Source: Daphnia carinata (lineage: Eukaryota > Arthropoda > Branchiopoda > Diplostraca > Daphniidae). Taken from it: a DNA stretch of 50,181 bases. Location: the NCBI RefSeq assembly GCF_022539665.2, contig NW_026712490.1, positions 1-50,181 of the forward strand. The letters run 5' to 3'. Below the pieces are notes generated by a model that saw only the letters and a program-made list of their open reading frames with translations, did not search any database and was not told the DNA's origin. Numbering within the stretch: position 1 is the first letter of the stretch; every line of letters starts with the position of its first letter. Positions 42,301 to 50,181 of the stretch are shown here, piece after piece. The translations under genes were made by a program, and so were the position numbers.

Positions 42301-43368
42301 TGTCAAAGTAGACAACACGGCGTCATCGTTCAGTTCAACAGTACAAAAGAAATGCCGTCGCCTTAGTTTCAACTCCGCAGGGGAATAATTCACAAGGGGT
42401 ATCTCCGTTAGTCCTCCATTTACCGTCACGACACTGGCTGGTATCACCCACTCCTTTCCCGGCTTCGAACAACAATTAAACTTGACGAAAGCCGTACCAG
42501 ATACATCTGACGACAATCTTCCCTTCACAAAGACCAGCGAGTTTGGGGGAACCACCTGGTGTCCATCTGCCTTAACTGGCATCCATCCACGTCGTTTCGA
42601 AGGCGATTCCTCCGCAAAAGACTCGATCAGACCGTCGCTTACGTCAAAATCTTCTTCATTACTCCCTTCTTCTTCCAAAAATATTCCCTCCCTGCTGCTT
42701 TCCTCGTTAATTATATGCACCTCTTCCGCCCATCGCACTCTCTTTTTCTCCTTCGTCAAAACTTCCTCTACCCCCTTTCCTTCGCCGTCTTCGATTTCCT
42801 TGTTTCCCTTCTTTAAATTTCCCTCAATTAACCCTATTTCCTCCCCCCTTACACCTTTCCCCGTTACGTTACTCTCCCCCCTTACTAGATCTAACTCCCT
42901 ACTTTCCTGCGCCACTACACCCTTATTTTTCTCCTCGACTAACCCTTCCCCGACTAATTCAATTCTCCCTCCCCTTACTACAATGTTAGTTTTACTATTT
43001 ACAATCCAGTCAACACCCAAGATTAACGCAAATGGAGCGGTCCTTAGTACGGTGACGGACTTGAGTTTGACAAAATTGTGCTTCCACTTAACGTTCAACG
43101 GTAGGGCTCCCTCAACACGCACAAGCTTATTGTCGACGCCTCTCAATTTAGTTTTCGTGGAATTCCGATGAAGGTCCATAAATTTCCGTACGACGCTTAG
43201 CCGTACCGCACTAACGCTAGCCCCCGAGTCGACGAGTGCCGTAACTTCCCCAACTTTTTCTACCCAGACCTTGATAAGAGGCAAGGCTGGGCGACTTTCA
43301 GTGACAAAAAATCCCTTCAAGGGTGCCATTGCCCTCGACGCACTACGCCGTCGTTTTTTGCCGGACAA
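39328..43368 (-). CDS. Gypsy pol polyprotein
   Basis: An open frame of 1346 codons with the enzymes in gypsy order: aspartic protease (LVDSGASVSAV near residue 47), an acidic linker, reverse transcriptase (YLDDILVFG near 582), RNase H (QTDASQTGLGAVL near 726), integrase zinc module (HDSPSSGHQG, CSFCQTHK near 936-980), integrase core (IGIDHLG, IVSDQGSAF, ETNGLVERVNRT near 1005, 1065 and 1100) and a GPF-type module with a Ser/Glu-rich tail. The frame is open from just after a TAG at 43372 and lacks an ATG before 43332. It overlaps gag by about 50 bp in the -1 frame, so expression is by frameshifting at 43353-43359. No lesion is seen. Confidence 0.95.
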   Translation of the reverse strand: MSGKKRRRSASRAMAPLKGFFVTESRPALPLIKVWVEKVGEVTALVDSGASVSAVRLSVVRKFMDLHRNSTKTKLRGVDNKLVRVEGALPLNVKWKHNFVKLKSVTVLRTAPFALILGVDWIVNSKTNIVVRGGRIELVGEGLVEEKNKGVVAQESRELDLVRGESNVTGKGVRGEEIGLIEGNLKKGNKEIEDGEGKGVEEVLTKEKKRVRWAEEVHIINEESSREGIFLEEEGSNEEDFDVSDGLIESFAEESPSKRRGWMPVKADGHQVVPPNSLVFVKGRLSSDVSGTAFVKFNCCSKPGKEWVIPASVVTVNGGLTEIPLVNYSPAELKLRRRHFFCTVELNDDAVLSTLTDGDSEICTTVLPIGDEAKFITQVNIGEGLDSGQRGKLMGMLERRRKCFPKSKREIGQTTEVEHHIDTGNACPVKSAPYRVSAFERQIIAEKVEEMLEDGVVEESFSPWSSPVVLVRKAKSGDYRFCIDFRRLNAVTKRDVYPLPRIDDVLDRLAGAQFFSCLDLASGYWQVPVALEDREKTAFVTPDGLYQFTRLPFGLSNAPATFQRLMDRVLAGLKWHMCLVYLDDILVFGRSFDEHLTRLELVLTALERANLTLNIDKCVFGATKVSHLGHVIDAEGIHPEGEKVRALTSMPVTNLKSLRGFLGLASYYRRFVPDFASLAHPLHALLKKNAVWRWTERHEGAKSSIVARLTTAPVLAHFDDALEVTIQTDASQTGLGAVLTQDTGEGHRPVTFISRRLSDTETRYHANELECLAVVWALKKLRTYVYGRHFFVKTDSSAVKWMMGKRDLKGKFARWVLDLQEFTFTIEHVKGTDNVVADTLSRNPAYGIDSRPDGCLAVTVKEPEVGYASKELALLQQQDGQLRKIFVALETLTPCKMSQVFVIRSKILYKKNKHSGRKLLLVIPSILRRKILEACHDSPSSGHQGVERTLFKIKSRFWWPRLGRSVKIFVQSCSFCQTHKHAIGQVVGRLQPIEPPSSPFQLIGIDHLGPFKVTAAGNRHIIVSIDYLSKWVEVAAVPDTSTKFVTSFLETNIIFRHGTPQRIVSDQGSAFTSQMFSEWVTRWHIKHILATAEHPETNGLVERVNRTLTLALCAFVNPEHTDWDLHLAAATYAINTARQATTEVTPFELVNGRPPVLAIENLFPWPKNEEEPHATFLSRVSEWRSSARLRIVEKQRKSKERTDRVRRPEPEFLQGDLVLVRRKPRKKNSTKKFLPKFVGPFQVVRKLSQTTYLVEDLPAQRKKSSYRRFNVHVCQIRRFHGRSDVEWDASEDVAINESSSSSSSSPSSSDSSSSESEEPPQGNVPTTTTRAGRRTKRPAWMNDYQT

Positions 43369-44540
43369 TCTCTAGCAATATGGCCATGCCGATTGCACGA
43401 ATAACACAATCTTTGCGCTGGTCCCCTTGGGGTAAACCTTCCACCACCCATCCGCGGAGCACTAGGTCCGGGACTAACGTTGAGTCGTGACAGCGACGAT
43501 GAAATTTGGTTGACCAAGCGGTCTCCCAGACTTTGAAAGAGTGTGTTCAAATCAGGTGTTGTTGGCCCAGGGACAGTTGACTGCGGAGCTGTTAAAACAG
43601 GGGGCGTTGGTTGTAATAGCGGCGCATTTGTGGTGGTTGGCACACTGGGGACTGGAGGCGTTAACCCAAGTTGCTCTAAGTCTCTGAGTCGCGTCAAAAA
43701 GGCCATAAAGTCTACCGGTAAAGGAGAAGTTAAGGCTGCGACGTGAATAGGGTTCGCGAGACCTCTCAGCAACATCTTGATAACGTCAGCCTCCGGTAAC
43801 GGGACGGGACAACGAAGGCACAATCGTCGCTTGTCCAACGCATATTCAAGGCAAGATTCCCCTAGTTTTTGTACCCTAGACTCTACGAGCGAACTCCACT
43901 CCAAAAACGAAAGCGCTCGAGCAAAGTTGGTCACTAGTGCGGCTGACCAAATAGCCCAGGTAGCGTGATGGTGTCCCGTTTGCGCGTGCCATTGGGAGGC
44001 AGTGCCCTCGAGACGTGTCACAGCAACCAAAAGTCGATTCTCCTCTGTCCAACCCTCTAACCCACCAACGCGTTCCACATGGTCAATAAACCCTTGCGCA
44101 TCTTCGCCAACAGCACCCGAGAAGCGTGGTATAGAACTGACAGCAATCGTCGACGGACGGACTGTCTGGGCAGCTGGCAAAGCGGCAGCAAGTGCTTGGA
44201 GAGCTTCGTTGTTCTGTTGTTGTTGCACGTTAATAATTTCGACGAGTTGAGCAACCTGATTTTGCCTCGCCGCGCCGTCAGCTGCTGCTACTTCAGCAAA
44301 CCTATTTAATGCCACGATCAGCTCGTTATTGTCTGCCATGTTTATCGGTGTTGGCTCTGCTCCCGTGAGAACAAATTCGGACTTCTGACACCTCGTTTTC
44401 GTTGTAGGTGGACGCGGTACTGGGCGGACGATACGAGCCCTTGCGGACGAATTACGAGCAGATTCTCTCGGGGTCCGAAGATAGTATTCGGGTTCGAAAC
44501 CGTAAAAGGGGTCTGTAATGTCGGTATCCGAATCCGACAT
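43317..44540 (-). CDS. Gypsy gag, 407 aa
   Basis: Structural protein of the element. After an acidic N-terminus (MSDSDTDITDPFYGF) comes the retrotransposon capsid region (about residues 115-280, including FIDHVERVGGLEGW and SLVESRVQKLGESCLEYA). A proline-rich linker and one CCHC zinc knuckle (CYSCNRHGHIARDC) follow near the C-terminus. The stop (43317-43319) lies 34 bp past the slippery site. The ATG at 44540 is the first in frame. Confidence 0.93.
   Translation of the reverse strand: MSDSDTDITDPFYGFEPEYYLRTPRESARNSSARARIVRPVPRPPTTKTRCQKSEFVLTGAEPTPINMADNNELIVALNRFAEVAAADGAARQNQVAQLVEIINVQQQQNNEALQALAAALPAAQTVRPSTIAVSSIPRFSGAVGEDAQGFIDHVERVGGLEGWTEENRLLVAVTRLEGTASQWHAQTGHHHATWAIWSAALVTNFARALSFLEWSSLVESRVQKLGESCLEYALDKRRLCLRCPVPLPEADVIKMLLRGLANPIHVAALTSPLPVDFMAFLTRLRDLEQLGLTPPVPSVPTTTNAPLLQPTPPVLTAPQSTVPGPTTPDLNTLFQSLGDRLVNQISSSLSRLNVSPGPSAPRMGGGRFTPRGPAQRLCYSCNRHGHIARDCPAKNDGVVRRGQWHP
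43353..43359 (-). promoter_or_regulatory. -1 ribosomal frameshift site A_AAA_AAC
   Basis: Minus-strand AAAAAAC is in the right register: gag reads GCA AAA AAC (Ala-Lys-Asn), and slipping back one base gives AAA AAA CGA, the Lys-Lys-Arg of pol. It lies in the gag-pol overlap. No strong downstream stem is obvious by eye. Confidence 0.85.
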
Positions 44541-45422
44541 GCAGAACCACCGAAAGCGAGAAAAAAAAAGAAAAAGGGAAGGGTCTAAATGCCACGAAAA
44601 TTAAAGTAAAAAAAAAACGACTCTAAACTCCAAGAGAAAGAAAAACAAAAACAAAACAAGTGCCAACCAAGAGCACTTATTCAACGGGTCTCACTTCAAG
44701 ACCAAAAGATCGTCCCAAAAAAAAAAAAAAAGAAGAGATGTTGAGCGCAAAAGATTGCGATCAAAACTCAGCAGAACCAAAAAACAAAAAGAAAAGGTCG
44801 AAACAAAAGTACCCTCTGTACACAAGAGGGACACACACCCAAAAACGATACCGTCCAGAACGAGCAACAGCCCGTAAGCAGAAAAAAAACTTCACGGCAC
44901 GACTTTGTATCAAGGTTCTTTTCTCGCCTTAAAAAAAAAGAACGAGCAACAAAAGAACCACTCAAAAGGTATTGCAATCCCGCTGATATGGTCGCTCAAA
45001 AAGGAAAAAGAGAGCGAGAGAAAAAAAAAATATCTCTCTCGACCAAAACGCGTGGGCCGTCCCAAAAAGAAAAAAAAAAAAAAAAAAGACGGAACGCGCA
45101 ACACAAAGCGGGGCGGGCTAAAAGCACGCCGCAAAAAAAAAAGATTCAATTTCTACTACACACCGTACAACAAAAATCATGCGTTGGGATTGTTTATTTA
45201 ATAGCCTGTGGCTATAGGTAACAAGGGTTGAAATACTTACCTGTCCCGTTCCTCCACTTTTCAACAAAGACGTCGCGGCGGGATGGGATCCACTCCCCTT
45301 CGGCGCCGGTAAGGACAATCCACAATGGCGGCGACCACGTCTGCGAGAATTTCCTTCAAGCGTGGGCGGCACGCGGGTCCGATATGGGCGACTTCGTTAA
45401 AGTCGTTCGATGGCCTACTAAT
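44541..45422 (-). other. Gypsy 5' leader
   Basis: Untranslated region between primer site and gag. It contains many T/A homopolymers (for example 45068-45085) and no convincing ORF. Confidence 0.7.
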
Positions 45423-45440
45423 ATCCCACTTCTGACACCA
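45423..45440 (-). other. Primer binding site, tRNA-Leu
   Basis: Minus-strand TGGTGTCAGAAGTGGGAT starts 2 bp inside the 5' LTR. It matches the complement of the common eukaryotic tRNA-Leu 3' end (TCCCACTTCTGACA plus CCA) over 18 bases. Confidence 0.85.
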
Positions 45441-45442
45441 AT

Positions 45443-45777
45443 TGTTACGGATGTAGCCGACGCGGGACCCAAAAACCAGGACAGCGAGACAGGTAGCCGC
45501 GTAGACGTTAGGACAGATGGGTAATTCCAAAGCTCAGGCAAGACGAAGTATATTTGTCAGGGCAACACTTTCACAAGTTCAACACAATTACACACACAAG
45601 TACGCGAAGGGAAGCCAGCGGTAGCGCAAAGCTCCTTCTTTCAACCACACAGTAGACGGCGAGGTTCCAGACTGCCCTCCGTGACTGGGAGCAGACGACC
45701 CGTCGCCTACTTACCGGTTGGCCATCTATTGAGGGGGTATTTGACAGGACACTGTTATGAGATATGAAACTGTAACA
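45443..45777 (-). repeat. Gypsy 5' LTR
   Basis: 335 bp, identical by eye to 38536-38870. It is followed by the GTAC duplication at 45778-45781. Confidence 0.95.
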
Positions 45778-47365
45778 GTACGTCTTTATCATGAATTTGT
45801 TAGCAATATCCCTTCTACAAATTCCAGCTAATGTTAACGTACGAACAAAAGACTTATAAGTAAAAGTTTAACTGGCTGAATCGTGAACACGACATGAAAA
45901 AGTTCGAACACGTGCTATGGCAGAATGTTCTAGCTTCGCAGAATCACGATTATTTGCAAATTCAGTAACAATTAATGCCATTTGGGAATATTACCTTAAT
46001 GGACTGAAGAATTCGACTTGTGTGATGGATTCAAGTAAACGATCGACAACATATGCTGAAATACACCGATAAGGGTAACTGCTCAATTTTCCAACAACTT
46101 ATCACCTTCAGCCATCGCTTCCAACTAAACGTTTGGACGATATACACTAACAATCGTCAATGCTGCAACGTTTGAGAAACCCCTGGGGTTCTCTTTCCAT
46201 TTGTGATGACCTTGTAAGAAAATAAAAGTCGTTAGCAAAAGAAAATGAAAACAAAAAAAAAAAAGAGAAGCAGATTTGTCATTTCAGATATGGGCTCTGA
46301 TACATTGTCTCGGGTAATGAAACGCGTTAAATTACAGCCTTGTCCATATTAAATAACTCAGCTCAGATATTCAATATGCACATGGTTAGAAACTAGCTAA
46401 CATCAAGAAACACTGTAAAACGTTCACAATGAAACTAGCATATTTATAATGGAAAAAGAGAAAATGTTTTGTGATCGTGATAATAGTGGTGGGCTTTGCG
46501 ACGCCATTTTGTTGCAGGCAAATGGAGTCGTTCCGATTTTGTTACCCAGAACTAAAACGACTGCTGAATAACCGTGTTAGGTCACGTTACCAGATAAATT
46601 GTGCCGGTCAGATGAATTTGAAGACTCGTTTGTACAATGCTGAAGAAATATAAATTAGTCTGGACGAAAACTAGGACAACAATTATGGTAACTATTTCGT
46701 TGTTAGGAATGTAACCTTCTTGTAAATCAGGCGTAAGTTACACGGCCATGTTGATTACTGTTTGGAAAGATAAGGATGTCGTAAAGCTGCACTTCGCAGA
46801 ACGACGGCGGGTGAAATCTTCATTAGGGTCATTACAAATAAACTGAATTTTATAAAACCATTTCTTTCTCTTTTGCAGATGTTGATATTCTAAATGCAAA
46901 ATTCGTAAGTTGGACGTAAATGCTATACGAAGATGCTCGTGATAGAAGTATAAAAACGTAGACTACCCTCCATACAACACTATCTTGGTGTACTTTGTCA
47001 CAGTTTTCAGAGGTTTGTCTCAAAATTATAAAGCACCATATGTGCCATAAATTTATTGTCGAAACAGTCTCGATTAAAATCTCTTTCCAAGAATAGCCAC
47101 CAGAGAGGTCGTCATAAATTTTGGAACAACAAAATCTAGAAGCGAACGGTACGTTGACTTTTGGACCCACCAATAACACGAGCTGCAGCAGCCAACAAAC
47201 GCGAGAGGGTCAATACGCCTTTTTTTCCTTACCGTCTCGTCTTGTGTCAGTCTTCCAAGGGTTTCCGTTCCGCAAACTTGACTTCATCCACGAGTCTGGA
47301 CTTTCTTCTTTATCGTTCGCCAGAGTTCGTCAATCGTCTTCGTATTCCAAATCAAGACATCGAGG
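45778..47365. other. Intergenic, no supported gene
   Basis: AT-rich. Short frames at 46471-46653 and 47121-47394 look like possible first exons (a CAG acceptor precedes the first), but splice phases to the next ORF do not resolve. It may hold the ZNFX1 promoter on the minus strand or the start of the gene at 47366 on the plus strand. Confidence 0.4.
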
Positions 47366-47935
47366 ATGCAAGACACCAATTGTTGCCCTGTTAAAATACC
47401 ATCCATCTCGGACCGATTACAACTTCTATTTGAAAACCCTTTACATATCCAAGAACTCATCTTCAAAGAAAAATGTCAACCTCTTCGGCAAGCGATTGAT
47501 TTGAAGTACACACTTGATCTACCTGTGCAAAACAACGTTATCCAAAATCAGTACAAAATAGTGAGAATAGAAAGGTTACTCTCCTTGTATCGGTCTGGAG
47601 AACTTCATCTTCGTGTGATCAGCACCAGGATTAGACCGATGGTTTTCGCAGTGCCACTTGATGATACCAGAGATTTCTCGCTTATGAGTAGGGATGCCTA
47701 TGCAACATTATTGCAAGATTGGGAAAGTGCCCCTCCAGTAGTGATTGAAGTATTTAATTCGCCGTTCACGTTCGATCATGGATCGAGGTACTGCATTCTG
47801 GTCTACGACCTGATTGTTCGTGGCTGGGAACTAGTTGGGTGCCTTTCACCACTTATTTCAGATAAAATGGACACACGTCATGTTCCTGATCCGGCGATTC
47901 GCCTGATGGAGTATTTTAGGAAAACTTGGCTGTAA
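47366..47935 (+). CDS. Unrecognised protein, 189 aa (or last exon)
   Basis: A complete frame from ATG to TAA encodes a mixed globular-looking protein without membrane segments or low complexity: YKIVRIERLLSLYRSGELHL, then VVIEVFNSPFTFDHGS and YDLIVRGWELVGCL. I recognise no domain. Alternating frames upstream (47121-47400) suggest it may be the last exon of a spliced gene, so the ATG at 47366 may not be the true start. It is preserved, in contrast with the pseudogenes to the left, which favours a real gene. Confidence 0.5.
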   Translation: MQDTNCCPVKIPSISDRLQLLFENPLHIQELIFKEKCQPLRQAIDLKYTLDLPVQNNVIQNQYKIVRIERLLSLYRSGELHLRVISTRIRPMVFAVPLDDTRDFSLMSRDAYATLLQDWESAPPVVIEVFNSPFTFDHGSRYCILVYDLIVRGWELVGCLSPLISDKMDTRHVPDPAIRLMEYFRKTWL

Positions 47936-49050
47936 CTTAGTTTTGTTTTCAATTTACGTAAACACACAACCAATAATGATTTTCACCTATTAGCTTTGTT
48001 CAAAGCAGAATTTAACCAACGTAACAAAGTTCACCACGACGAGAAAACCACTGGAAGGAAACGTCGGCAGAAGAAACTATACAACCTTAAGTGGCCAACT
48101 GCCCGTCCAATTCCCAGTCCTTTTAGAATGTCATCCAGCCCGAGAAAACAGATGTTAAACAAGATTTTATCTTTGTTATATTGTTGTACTTGGAACTCTT
48201 TGTCAGAAATGTATGGAATCAAATACAGCAATCACATGGCACTTGTAAAGAATTTCAAGTTTAACTTTGAAATACGAAACTACCTGTTTTATTGTTTGTT
48301 CTCCTATTCCAAACATCAATGCGAACGGGTATAGCGCGTTAAGCCACAGACAAGAGGAAAAAAGGCCAAACCCCTCTATTCATTTTTTGTTTTGTTTTTG
48401 TTTAAATTTTCTTTGGTCCTCGTTGGGCCAGTCAGTGCGGCGTCAGGTCACTCGCATTCTGGTGGCCAATGAAGCAGGGCTGTGGCGACATAATGAGTAC
48501 CCCATTTTCTGACAAACTAGCGCCTTCTGACATTATCCACAACAATTATCCACTTTATTTTGGAAATTGCCACCTGTGGGGAGTACTTTTGCAATTTTCA
48601 TGCAAGCATAAGAAAGAGTTGATAAGTGCAACTATTAGTGAAATTTCGTTTACGTAAACGTCATTGCTCTGTAAGTAATGCTACTAAAATTCGTTTACTA
48701 ACCGAATATCTTGCAAGGGTAAATTACCTTATATCTATAAAACATTACAGTTATAAATGCCGAATAAGAACAAAGTGAATACATACGCATATAAGAAAAT
48801 TAGAAAATCATAGAACACTTTATTTTTATGCCGAAACGCGTAAGCCGGTGCAGCTGTTCAGGAAATTCGACTAGAGTTCAACTTTCTTCAACAACTTCTA
48901 AGAAAAGCTGAAACCCTCCGTTTTTTTTTGGTGACTCCCACATAAATACGTCAAATTGTGTTTCTTTTAACGGCTCTAAGAAAAACACGACACTTTATAT
49001 TTGTATCCTTTTTTTACCGTTAGTTCTCTTCTAACATGTGAAACAGGAGA
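47936..49050. other. Intergenic, no supported gene
   Basis: An open frame at 47996-48334 with a basic stretch (TGRKRRQKKLYNLKW) is unsupported by a start or splice sites that I can resolve. The rest is AT-rich and without visible features. Confidence 0.4.
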
Positions 49051-50124
49051 ATGACATTTCCCCCTCCGTTGATCCCAATCCACGGATACAATCACATCCA
49101 CCATGATGTCGTAAATCCATTCATGAGTAATAGACAATCGGAGTCGCAGGTTGGCACTTCTTACGATCGACAACCTTACAACGTCCAGGAAATCACATTA
49201 ATCGGTGTACGCGATCAACAGTACGACAAACAGTCCTCTGCACAGAACGAGGACTTTGCAAAACAAATTGAACCGGAGTTTAATCCGTTACAAAGATCGA
49301 CCCAAGAAGACGCTGAATTTTCTCCCACCTTACTCTGCCATCACTTCCATCTGCCGCAAGTATGAACCGTCTTTCCATTTTAATCATAATTGTTCAACAT
49401 GTTTTCTGTACTAACGTATTGCTAGGACAACGGTTATCAGGAAAAGAGAGGTTTGAAGGTTCCAAAAATTGTGGCCGATGTTGATTGTTATTGGTACAGA
49501 AGGAATCTTAATAACGTTGCCACTATTGGTTGTCTTAACAAGGAAATACAAAGACTGCGGAGAAGTTAAAAAGCGTCGAAGACATTCGAGGTAATTTCAA
49601 GAAAGATGTCTTGCTGAACTTACTGAATTTACAAGCTTGCTAGATGTACAAGTTGCTGCTACTCAGTCCAATGCTGTAGAATGGAAGAAACAAAAGGAAA
49701 ACCCTCGGCAATTCTTCCAATGTAAAACTTGCGTCAAGGTAAAAACTGGCTAAGATTTAATTTAAACTCTATTTAATTAAAAATCATCTTTTGTTTTCGA
49801 TTCGACAATTTAAAAATGGAAACCTAGAAATACACGACGAAAAAGGGTCTGCAACGGCACGTAGAAAGTAAACACGACAAAAATCAAACGGATTGCCAAT
49901 TCACAAATACGGTAAAAATCAAAACTATTTTGCGATGCGGAATTTGACGTAAATTCCCGCTACATTTAACTGTTTAGATGACACCTCGCCCCAATGTTCA
50001 AAGAAAACAAATCGACAATGATCATCATGATCGATATTTAGAAAATGGACTGGTTGTGTTACCTCATCAGACTTCCCTTTTTTTGCTTCAGGATTACCCG
50101 TTTCCTCCAGTAAAAATTCAGTAA
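49051..50124 (+). CDS. C2H2 zinc-finger protein, spliced
   Basis: Exons are 49051-49359 (donor GTATGA), one starting 49426 (end unresolved, between about 49455 and 49590), about 49644-49738 (donor GTAAAA), 49828-49911 (donor GTAAAA) and 49978-50124 with stop TAA; AATAAA follows near 50147. One C2H2 finger is split by an intron: FFQCKTCVK joined to KYTTKKGLQRHVESKH (C-X2-C-X12-H-X4-H), suggesting nucleic-acid binding. The N-terminal exon is polar and Gln-rich; the C-terminal exon is short and not recognised. The 49426 exon allows more than one splice solution, so the middle of the protein is uncertain. The first ATG has an acceptor-like CAG five bases upstream, so a 5' exon may exist. Confidence 0.6.
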
Positions 50125-50181
50125 GCGTTTAAATACACAGTGCTATAAATAAACTCGTTGGAACCCTTTTCTGGTTGGCTA

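Larger units (their letters stand above)
38536..45777 (-). mobile_element. Intact, recent Ty3/gypsy retrotransposon
   Basis: The element is 7242 bp with two 335-bp LTRs (38536-38870 and 45443-45777) between which I see no difference by eye. It has a GTAC target duplication, a tRNA-Leu primer site, a purine tract, complete gag and complete pol. Identical LTRs mean insertion very recently on the mutation clock, so the element may be active. It points the same way as ZNFX1 (minus) and lies upstream of it. The 900-bp leader is rich in homopolymer A/T runs. Confidence 0.96.

Noticed and set aside
42482-43171. 229-aa plus-strand ORF opposite gypsy pol
   Set aside because: Antisense to the acidic linker of pol; the Ser/Pro-rich sequence is a frame artefact.
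43368-43368. Independent start of gypsy pol at 43368
   Set aside because: The first codon of the open frame here is TTG, not ATG, and lies inside gag; the slippery site explains expression better.
44660-45221. Lysine-rich ORFs in the gypsy leader on the plus strand
   Set aside because: They are translations of A-rich homopolymer DNA antisense to the element.

Overview
This is eukaryotic DNA, most likely from a crustacean such as Daphnia. The evidence is the short GT-AG introns (about 55-90 bp), a large multi-exon ZNFX1-type gene, and a dense mix of arthropod-style transposable elements (I-clade LINE, BEL/Pao, Ty3/gypsy, hAT-like and MULE). The species call is an inference from gene style; no marker gene proves it.

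Layout. 502-2274: a broken membrane-glycoprotein (env or chuvirus-G-like) gene followed by a candidate LTR. 2988-4490: AT-rich DNA with a cluster of hairpins. 4491-5516, continuing at 10294-10332: a decayed coiled-coil gene on the minus strand, split by a LINE (5522-10279) with a 14-bp target duplication. 10333-11233: a hAT-like element. 11234-13055: the 3' half of a gypsy pol, itself split by a 299-bp solo LTR. 13165-13704: an unrecognised acidic ORF. 13747-29509: a dead PH-domain gene on the plus strand. A 3.9-kb MULE with 630-bp inverted repeats and a 9.5-kb BEL element are both inserted in its coding sequence, and it also carries a stop and two frameshifts. 30314-37819: an apparently intact ZNFX1-like helicase/zinc-finger gene (minus strand, about 15 exons). 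38536-45777: a full-length gypsy element with LTRs identical by eye, intact gag and pol and an A_AAA_AAC frameshift site, lying upstream of ZNFX1. 47366-47935: an unrecognised 189-aa ORF. 49051-50124: a spliced C2H2 zinc-finger gene.

Reading it as a whole, the left 30 kb is a graveyard where at least two host genes were broken by successive insertions. The right 20 kb holds functional-looking genes plus a very recent gypsy insertion. The most unusual object is the MULE-like element. Its insertion is flanked by an apparent 19-bp target duplication that can be checked against the reading frame of the host gene. Its long inverted repeats carry arrays of GAAATAGGACTG, and it appears to hold two convergent spliced genes, an arrangement like maize MuDR. 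The frame evidence (removing each insertion and one target copy restores the interrupted frame) makes the insertion calls for the BEL element, the solo LTR and the MULE strong.
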